Assembly: GCA_011390155.1 (NCBI GenBank)
Contig: JAABSW010000014.1
Location: 1 to 62,815, forward strand
Direction: 5' to 3'
From: Clostridiaceae bacterium
GTDB lineage: Bacteria > Bacillota > Clostridia > Peptostreptococcales > Tindalliaceae
DNA: 62,815 nucleotides
In this document: positions 57,268 through 62,815 of the stretch, piece by piece
How positions within the stretch are numbered: the stretch's first letter is position 1
How the letters are laid out: every line of letters begins with the position of its first letter
Translations under genes and position numbers: made by a program
The notes under the pieces: generated by a model
Told to the model about the DNA's origin: nothing
What the model saw: the letters and a program-made list of their open reading frames with translations, nothing else
The model's database searches: none

Positions 57268-58596
57268 TTATTTCTTTTCTTTTCTTCTTTTTGCAAGGAT
57301 GCTGTTTTTAGCAACACGTATCGATTGGACTAAAGGTCTTTTTGAGGGGCATATGTATGAACATGATCCACACTCAATACAGTCCATTGCATTGAATTTC
57401 TCTGCTTCTTCCATTCTGTCCCTCAAGGAATTTTCACTTATCATTAAAGGCATTAGATGAATGGGACAAACGTCAATGCATTTGCCACAACGTATACAAT
57501 TGACCGGTTCAGGAATGATCGCTTCCGTTTCATTAAAGACAAGGACACCTGAGGTTCCCTTTGTTGCAGGAAGTTCATCGGTATCTTGAGATAAACCCAT
57601 CATGGGCCCGCCCAGGATTAGTTTTCCAGGAGTTTCCTGATATCCTCCACACTGTTCAACCAGATCTGCAATGGGAGTACCAATTTTTACCAATAAATTT
57701 TTAGGTTCTTTAATGCAGCTGCCTGTTACTGTGGTAATTCGATCAATCAAAGGCATGCCGCTTTTTAAGCTTCTGGCAATTTGAACCGCGGTACCAACAT
57801 TGTTCACAACTACGCCTACATCCATTGGAAGACCGCCTGATGGCACCTCCCGGCCAGTGCAAGCATCAATCAGTTGCTTCTCAGCACCTTGTGGGTACTT
57901 TGTCTGTAGTGCCACCACCTGGATGTTGTCGGTTTCTTTAACTGCTTCAACCATGACAGCGATGGCATCCGGTTTGTTGTTCTCAATGGCAATGTAACCT
58001 TTTTGTGCACTAACTCCATGCATAATAATCTGCAAACCTTCCACTAACTCATCGGGAGCTTCCAGCATCAATCGATGATCTGCCGTTAAGTAGGGTTCGC
58101 ATTCAGCTCCGTTGATAATGACAGTATCGATAGGTTTATCCGGAGGTGGGGAAAGTTTAACATGAGTTGGGAAAGTAGCTCCACCCATACCAACAATGCC
58201 AGATTTCTGGATAAATTGAACCAGTTCTTTCGATTCCATTTGTTTATAATCACCTGGCGGTTGAATCTCAGGGTCGATCTCAAATTGTCCATCTGATTCA
58301 ATGACTACACAAACTGCATCGCGTCCTCCTCCAATGGGTCGAACGCCAACTTCTTTTACTTCACCAGAAACACTGGCATGAACGGGAGCTGAAACAAAAC
58401 CCTGAGCTTCTCCGATCACTTGACCAACCTTCACCAAATCTTTCACCTTAACAGTTGGCTGGCAAGGGGCACCAATGTGTTGATGAAGTGGAATAATGAC
58501 CATTGGAGGGTTCTTTGCTTGCTCAATGGCCAGTGAGGCTGTCGCTTCTTTTGATTCCGGCGGATGAATACCGCCTTTAAACGATAAAAACTTCAT
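57268..58596 (-). CDS. rnfC: Rnf complex subunit C
   Basis: 442 residues. NADH/FMN-binding domain with GMGGATFPTHVK and GAECEPYLTAD, then two [4Fe-4S] motifs CIRCGKCIDVCP and CIECGSCSYICP near the C-terminus. It is the NAD+-reducing subunit. First rnf gene; it starts 8 bases after the HATPase gene ends, so the signalling genes are probably on the same transcript. Confidence 0.96.
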   Translation of the reverse strand: MKFLSFKGGIHPPESKEATASLAIEQAKNPPMVIIPLHQHIGAPCQPTVKVKDLVKVGQVIGEAQGFVSAPVHASVSGEVKEVGVRPIGGGRDAVCVVIESDGQFEIDPEIQPPGDYKQMESKELVQFIQKSGIVGMGGATFPTHVKLSPPPDKPIDTVIINGAECEPYLTADHRLMLEAPDELVEGLQIIMHGVSAQKGYIAIENNKPDAIAVMVEAVKETDNIQVVALQTKYPQGAEKQLIDACTGREVPSGGLPMDVGVVVNNVGTAVQIARSLKSGMPLIDRITTVTGSCIKEPKNLLVKIGTPIADLVEQCGGYQETPGKLILGGPMMGLSQDTDELPATKGTSGVLVFNETEAIIPEPVNCIRCGKCIDVCPIHLMPLMISENSLRDRMEEAEKFNAMDCIECGSCSYICPSKRPLVQSIRVAKNSILAKRRKEKK

Positions 58597-58604
58597 TTGC
58601 TAAT

Positions 58605-59159
58605 TCACCCCTTATAATATTGATATAATTCCATTATTTCACCCTGCAACGATTTTCTGACCCATTCGATGACATCCGGATGATTCAGCGGGACATCCCC
58701 CAAAATTTGCCTGATTTCCCGTGTATCAAATATCATCTGTTGTTCATTGATCTTATGTGTGTATTGCAGGTTAAAATGACTGCCATCTATCAAAAGGGTT
58801 ACGATGGTTTCCACCATATTCCCTATTGGCACACGGTTAATGTGTGAATGTTGAAACCAAACTTCCACTTTCGTCCCAACATTTAATGATGATTCAATTT
58901 TTAAATCTCCCATACATTCAATAGCTGCCTGTTTTAACAAAGGCAGCCCCATGCCTACACGTCTTGTTGTTCTGGAGGTTGTAAAAGGATTAATTGCCTG
59001 TTTTACAAATTGTTCATCCATGCCACTTCCATCATCACTAATCGTAATGGTTAGCTTGTCGTCCATCATATTTTCATCAATAAAAATATGAATATTGGCA
59101 GCCTGTGCAACTATGGCATTTTGAACAATGTCCAATATATGTAATGATAATTCTTTCAC
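58605..59159 (-). CDS. HATPase-domain protein, GHKL family
   Basis: 184 residues. The N-box HILDIVQNAIVA (with N14), G1 DDGSGM (near 42-47) and G2 RRVGMGLPLL are present, so it can bind ATP, but there is no phosphoacceptor histidine domain. The C-terminal third is a separate unrecognised domain. The GTG start has a weak ribosome site. It is the last signalling gene before rnfC. Relatives stand near [FeFe]-hydrogenase operons. Confidence 0.82.
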   Translation of the reverse strand: MKELSLHILDIVQNAIVAQAANIHIFIDENMMDDKLTITISDDGSGMDEQFVKQAINPFTTSRTTRRVGMGLPLLKQAAIECMGDLKIESSLNVGTKVEVWFQHSHINRVPIGNMVETIVTLLIDGSHFNLQYTHKINEQQMIFDTREIRQILGDVPLNHPDVIEWVRKSLQGEIMELYQYYKG

Positions 59160-59182
59160 GTTATATCACTCATCTCTGTTAC

Positions 59183-59896
59183 TCAACTACTCAACCATGA
59201 TACCAGATTAGAGGTAGACTGATCAATTAAATCAATAAAAAAAACCCGTTCAAGGATATCTGCTAGATAGTGAGCGTCAGAACTGTAAATATGTTTAAAA
59301 AAAGCCAGTTCTTTTTTAATTTTTTCTGAGACTGCCATACTGTGTTTATCGTTTAGTTCAATGGTTTTTATGGGCAGCCCTTCTGGAAAATATCCCAGTT
59401 GGGAGTATACACTAAAACTGTCGCGCAACACATGAGCAGGCACAGGTGCTCCCTGGTATTGAATAATAAGGGCAACCAATCGGTCAAAAGATAGCTGTAT
59501 CGCATTCATCAACAGACGTTCATCTTCTCCAATCAGGTGATCGTTGGCATCAAAAATATGTTGTTGACCAAATATGTCAGGTCGGTTCTTTCTTTCTGGC
59601 AAATAAACTTTAATTTCATGATAAAACAAATCGAGTGCTTCATATGTAGGAAAATAGGCAAGCAGATGGGCTTCTTCCTGGGTAGTAATTTCAATACCAG
59701 GAACAATGACCAATGGCTTATTACTGGATGCTTTTATCGCAGGCAATACATTTTCAATGGCATTGTGATCGGTGATGGCAATCATATCCAGTTTTTTTAA
59801 CATTGCCATATTAATAATGTTGTTTGGTGTCATTTCATCATCTGCGCAAGGCGATAAGGCACTATGTATGTGTAAATCCACATATACTCTATTCAT
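59183..59896 (-). CDS. PHP-domain phosphoesterase
   Basis: 237 residues. HIH (9-11) in VDLHIHSALSPC, ITDHNAIE and a late SDAHYL form the PHP metal site. Members hydrolyse phosphate esters, including 5'-3' nucleic acids or histidinol-type phosphates; the substrate is unknown here. The ATG at 59896 overlaps the upstream DRTGG stop by 8 bases. Confidence 0.85.
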   Translation of the reverse strand: MNRVYVDLHIHSALSPCADDEMTPNNIINMAMLKKLDMIAITDHNAIENVLPAIKASSNKPLVIVPGIEITTQEEAHLLAYFPTYEALDLFYHEIKVYLPERKNRPDIFGQQHIFDANDHLIGEDERLLMNAIQLSFDRLVALIIQYQGAPVPAHVLRDSFSVYSQLGYFPEGLPIKTIELNDKHSMAVSEKIKKELAFFKHIYSSDAHYLADILERVFFIDLIDQSTSNLVSWLSS

Positions 59897-60227
59897 GTAT
59901 ATCAACACTTGCACACTTTATGGCTATATGGTATGCGCTTAGTGATGTTTGTAAAATAGGAATGCCCTCTTCCTCTGCTTTTTTCAATGTATCAGGGTCT
60001 ACTTCTGCGTCCTCCGCGATTATGATACAGCTTATATCAGTCATAACACCCACTGCAACCACGTTTATGTTGGTTTGTATGGTGATCCACGCCTGTCCTT
60101 CTTCAGCTTTTGCCATTACCCAGCTTAACATATCTCCAATATAGAATCCACTTATCTTTTTATTGAGGCCGTCTTTGCCTGACAGAAGCTTTACGTCAAG
60201 ATTGTTTAGAAGTTGGGCGACAGTCAT
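59889..60227 (-). CDS. DRTGG-domain protein (second)
   Basis: 112 residues, one DRTGG domain, a fold known from the N-terminal part of HPr kinase-like proteins and CBS-linked pyrophosphatases. A ligand-binding sensor role is plausible. AAGGAGG precedes the ATG. It overlaps the PHP gene. Confidence 0.82.
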   Translation of the reverse strand: MTVAQLLNNLDVKLLSGKDGLNKKISGFYIGDMLSWVMAKAEEGQAWITIQTNINVVAVGVMTDISCIIIAEDAEVDPDTLKKAEEEGIPILQTSLSAYHIAIKCASVDIHE

Positions 60228-60252
60228 GAAGCACCTCCTTATTGCACAACAC

Positions 60253-60678
60253 TTACATGGATTGTTTAAAGACTAGAATCAATTTTGTATGAGACTCATA
60301 CTCAGACTCAATGCTGAATTCATCTGAACACCGTTTGATATTTGGCAAACCCATTCCTGCACCAAAACCCAGCTCCCTGACGTTCTGAGGTGCTGTTGAA
60401 TAACCTTTTTTCATTGCCAATTCTATGTTTTTAATGCCTGGCCCCCGGTCACATGCCACTAACTTTATATATTCCGGTGTAATCATAAACTCTATTGTAC
60501 CGCCATAAGAATGTATGATAATGTTCATTTCTGTTTCGTAAGCAGCAACGGAAACCCTTCTAATAATTTCTGGTTTGACTCCTACCTGTTTCATGATTTT
60601 TTTGATGTTGCTGGATACTTCTCCAGCTTTTGTAAAATCATTTTTTCCCACCACATACGACCGTTGTATGGTAATCAC
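60253..60678 (-). CDS. anti-sigma-factor-like ATP-binding protein (RsbW/SpoIIAB type HATPase)
   Basis: 141 residues. N-box VAAYETEMNIIIHS, G1 DRGPGI, G2 GFGAGMGLPNI. Such proteins act as serine kinases of anti-anti-sigma partners. The start is uncertain: GTG at 60678 lacks a clear upstream ribosome site, and an internal start would lose only a few residues. It lies between the two DRTGG genes. Confidence 0.82.
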   Translation of the reverse strand: MITIQRSYVVGKNDFTKAGEVSSNIKKIMKQVGVKPEIIRRVSVAAYETEMNIIIHSYGGTIEFMITPEYIKLVACDRGPGIKNIELAMKKGYSTAPQNVRELGFGAGMGLPNIKRCSDEFSIESEYESHTKLILVFKQSM

Positions 60679-60689
60679 CCCAGCGATTA

Positions 60690-61043
60690 TTATCGTACGA
60701 TAACGGCTCCTCTAAGCCCTTTGTTATAAAGTATTCCTGAAGCAACAAACAGGATTGCATCAGTTTTCATCGTTACAATTCCATTTGCTTCAGCCATTTT
60801 AACAGTTTCCTCATCTGGTGATTTTCCACGGACAAAGACAATGGAATGAATGTCCATCATTTCAGCGGTTCTAACTGCATGTGTGTTGGTAAGGCCTGTT
60901 AGTAGGATTGTTTTGTCATCGAGTGATGAGAGAACATCGCTCATTAAGTCTGCTGCATAGGCATTGGATACTTCTCTTTCCAGGAAATCATGCCCTGACA
61001 ACACTTCTGCATTTAACAGCTCCTTAACTACGCTTAATTTCAT
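60690..61043 (-). CDS. DRTGG-domain protein (first)
   Basis: 117 residues, one DRTGG domain similar in length to the second copy at 59.9-60.2 kb, with which it shares the LLSG/LSGHD N-terminal turn. AGGAGG precedes the ATG. First gene of the run leading to rnf. Confidence 0.82.
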   Translation of the reverse strand: MKLSVVKELLNAEVLSGHDFLEREVSNAYAADLMSDVLSSLDDKTILLTGLTNTHAVRTAEMMDIHSIVFVRGKSPDEETVKMAEANGIVTMKTDAILFVASGILYNKGLRGAVIVR

Positions 61044-61081
61044 TTCTTGTCCTCCTCGAAGTGATTAATGTCAATAATTCT

Positions 61082-62176
61082 TTAAAACAAACGTCGGGCA
61101 GTATTATATCTGTTATTATACGTTCCCGTGTTTAATGGAGAAATAATAACACTCATGCTGCTTCCTGAGGAGGCGTGGATAAACTGATTATTGCCAAGAT
61201 AGAGTCCAACATGGTTAATTGACCCACTAGTGTTGTTAAAAAACACAAGATCTCCAACTTCCAGGTTATCTCGGCTGACTGGTGTACCCACACTGGCCAT
61301 GGCTCTTGATGAACGCGGAAGATTAATATTGTTTTCTTTAAGCTGATCTCCATAATACTTGTGAAGTATGTAATACACATATCCAGAACAGTCAAAGCTA
61401 TTGGGTCCCGTTGTCGCATATCGATAAGGTTTGCCCAGGTATTTTTTTGTCACTGATACGAATTCCGAGGCATTTGCACGTATCGTTCCTCTGGTAACTG
61501 GGTTTTCTCCGTTAATGATTAATGATACATCTGTACGCTTTACCCAGCCAGCAAAACCCTCTTCAGTAAGAATATCAAAGTAATCTTCATCATAATCTTT
61601 AATATATACCATCTGACCTTGTTGAAAATTACTTATTTCCACTAATGTTGAATTCATTTTATCATAAACTTTTGCTTCATTTTTGTTGATAGCGCCCCTG
61701 GGAAAGTTTGGAATCATGATCACAAATTCGCTGTGAACCCAACCGTTTTGGCCATCATTCAATTGTATTTGAATCCAGTCACCACTGGTGGAAATCACCT
61801 TAACTTCCTGGCCATTACTTAGTTGCGTTATACGATGGGCTTCTGTTGATGGAGCTGACCGAACATTTAACAGCGATGCGTTTACACGGGCTTTCTTCAT
61901 TACTTCCAATTCACTATCCTGTTGAATCGCTATCAAATCTTTAAAAACCCATCCGGATAATTGTAATTTTTCCTCGGATATCTGATACCAATCATTTTCT
62001 ACCGACAAAATACTTATTGCTGTGCCAATGGGCAAAGACGCAATTTTTGATTGATCAAATCCGCTGCCATTTCTTACTGTTGTTTGATCTCCGATAATAA
62101 TTCCTTCCATACTGACAGCATGTGTCATTGTCATTGTCGATATCATAATACAGATCGTACAAGATAACAGTTTCAT
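61082..62176 (-). CDS. SH3-domain NlpC/P60 endopeptidase
   Basis: 364 residues. A signal peptide (about 1-22), three SH3b-type repeats (about 26-84, 97-154, 165-220) and an NlpC/P60 domain (245-364) with C263 (FDCSGYVYY) and H322 (NHVGLYLG). It should cleave gamma-D-Glu-diamino acid bonds in peptidoglycan. The ATG has only AAGG 4 bases upstream; an ATT codon eight codons upstream lies at good distance from GGGAG. Confidence 0.88.
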   Translation of the reverse strand: MKLLSCTICIMISTMTMTHAVSMEGIIIGDQTTVRNGSGFDQSKIASLPIGTAISILSVENDWYQISEEKLQLSGWVFKDLIAIQQDSELEVMKKARVNASLLNVRSAPSTEAHRITQLSNGQEVKVISTSGDWIQIQLNDGQNGWVHSEFVIMIPNFPRGAINKNEAKVYDKMNSTLVEISNFQQGQMVYIKDYDEDYFDILTEEGFAGWVKRTDVSLIINGENPVTRGTIRANASEFVSVTKKYLGKPYRYATTGPNSFDCSGYVYYILHKYYGDQLKENNINLPRSSRAMASVGTPVSRDNLEVGDLVFFNNTSGSINHVGLYLGNNQFIHASSGSSMSVIISPLNTGTYNNRYNTARRLF

Positions 62177-62256
62177 GATGCCTTTTTTTCGAAAGATAAT
62201 GAATCACTCCCATATCCATTGTTGTATTTCGCCGGTAAGAAGTATTGCATAACTGT

Positions 62257-62815
62257 TTACCCTTCTGTTTGATCCCAATTATGATGTACTTCCTGAACAT
62301 CATCATTGTCTTCAAGCATATCAATGAGTTTTTCCATCTTGACCAGTTCTTCTTCGTTCAATGTTACTTGTGTTTGTGGTAGATAAATTGCTTGTGCTTC
62401 CAACATTTTATAACCTTTTGACGCAAGATTTTCCTTTACAGTTAACAGATCTTCCGGTGAAGTAATGATTTCAAAAGCATCATTTTCTGATTGAAAATCT
62501 TCAGCTCCTGCTTCAATGGACTCCATCATCAAGGTTTCCTCGTCAATGCTTCCATCCTGCTCAATAATAATCTGTCCTTTTCTGTCAAACAAATATGATA
62601 CGCAACCCGAAGTTCCAAGATTTCCTCCGTGCTTATCAAAGGCATGCCTGACCTCACCCGCAGTTCGATTTCTGTTGTCCGACAAAACTTCGACGATCAC
62701 TGCAACACCAGACGGTCCATAGCCTTCATAGATAATGCTTTCGAAATTTTGTCCATCGTTACTTCCACTGGCCTTCTTAACCGCCCGGTCAATATTGTCA
62801 TTTGGCATATTGTTT
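62257..62815 (-). CDS. YebC/PmpR family transcriptional regulator (N-terminus cut by window edge)
   Basis: About 186 residues visible, beginning before [17 protein letters not shown], so about 60 residues are outside. [21 protein letters not shown] and [17 protein letters not shown] are family hallmarks. YebC proteins either regulate transcription or help translate difficult stretches; which applies here is unknown. Confidence 0.92.
   Translation of the reverse strand, partial: NNMPNDNIDRAVKKASGSNDGQNFESIIYEGYGPSGVAVIVEVLSDNRNRTAGEVRHAFDKHGGNLGTSGCVSYLFDRKGQIIIEQDGSIDEETLMMESIEAGAEDFQSENDAFEIITSPEDLLTVKENLASKGYKMLEAQAIYLPQTQVTLNEEELVKMEKLIDMLEDNDDVQEVHHNWDQTEG

Overview
The window reads as chromosomal core sequence of a Gram-positive anaerobe of the class Clostridia. 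The grounds are gene order (ruvCAB-queA-tgt-yajC-SCIFF-secDF-apt-relA, mreCD-PBP2-minCDE-mgsA-rplU-prp-rpmA-obgE-nadD-yqeK-rsfS), a leuS T-box, Prp-type processing of L27, an Rnf complex, and a full selenocysteine decoding set. An amino-acid-fermenting, sodium-using relative of Alkaliphilus, Tindallia or Natronincola would fit; this is inference, and the species cannot be named. Almost everything is on the minus strand, so operons read from high to low coordinates. No prophage, complete insertion sequence, CRISPR array or rRNA was seen.

Layout: 1-3.0 kb, a truncated sigma-54 activator and glyA. 3.0-4.8 kb, a split ThrE-type exporter convergent with an RseC-like protein. 4.8-8.2 kb, 6S RNA, an M20 hydrolase and aspS. 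8.2-13.7 kb, hemZ, an MBL hydrolase, dtd, relA and apt. 14-24.2 kb, secF, secD, a gamma-carbonic anhydrase, the SCIFF maturase and its 48-residue peptide (previously easy to miss), yajC, tgt, queA, ruvB, ruvA, ruvC and a Fur-family gene. 24.3-30.9 kb, tRNA-Sec, selB, selA, an alanine/sodium symporter, and selD, itself a selenoprotein with an in-frame UGA. 31-34.4 kb, ComEA, a DacF-like carboxypeptidase, RidA and a YheO-like regulator. 34.4-41.3 kb, leuS with T-box, rsfS, yqeK, nadD, obgE, rpmA, prp and rplU with an L21 leader and a consensus promoter. 41.3-52.7 kb, rng, a radical-SAM pair, mgsA, minEDC, PBP2, mreD, mreC and radC. 52.8-61.0 kb, two membrane proteins, the rnfCDGEAB operon and, directly upstream on the same strand, a five-gene signalling set (DRTGG, HATPase, DRTGG, PHP, HATPase). 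61.1 kb to the end, an SH3/NlpC endopeptidase and a truncated yebC.

The most interesting part is the DRTGG/HATPase/PHP set joined to rnf. As far as I know this set is usually seen beside electron-bifurcating [FeFe]-hydrogenase genes; here it sits beside the ferredoxin:NAD+ Rnf complex with no hydrogenase gene, which suggests a redox-sensing module serving Rnf. Other points are the selenoprotein SelD, a degenerate G4 motif in SelB, a 63-bp dispersed repeat (one copy lies exactly where mreB is expected), the missing recJ and hisS in otherwise conserved strings, and several short repeats in promoter regions.
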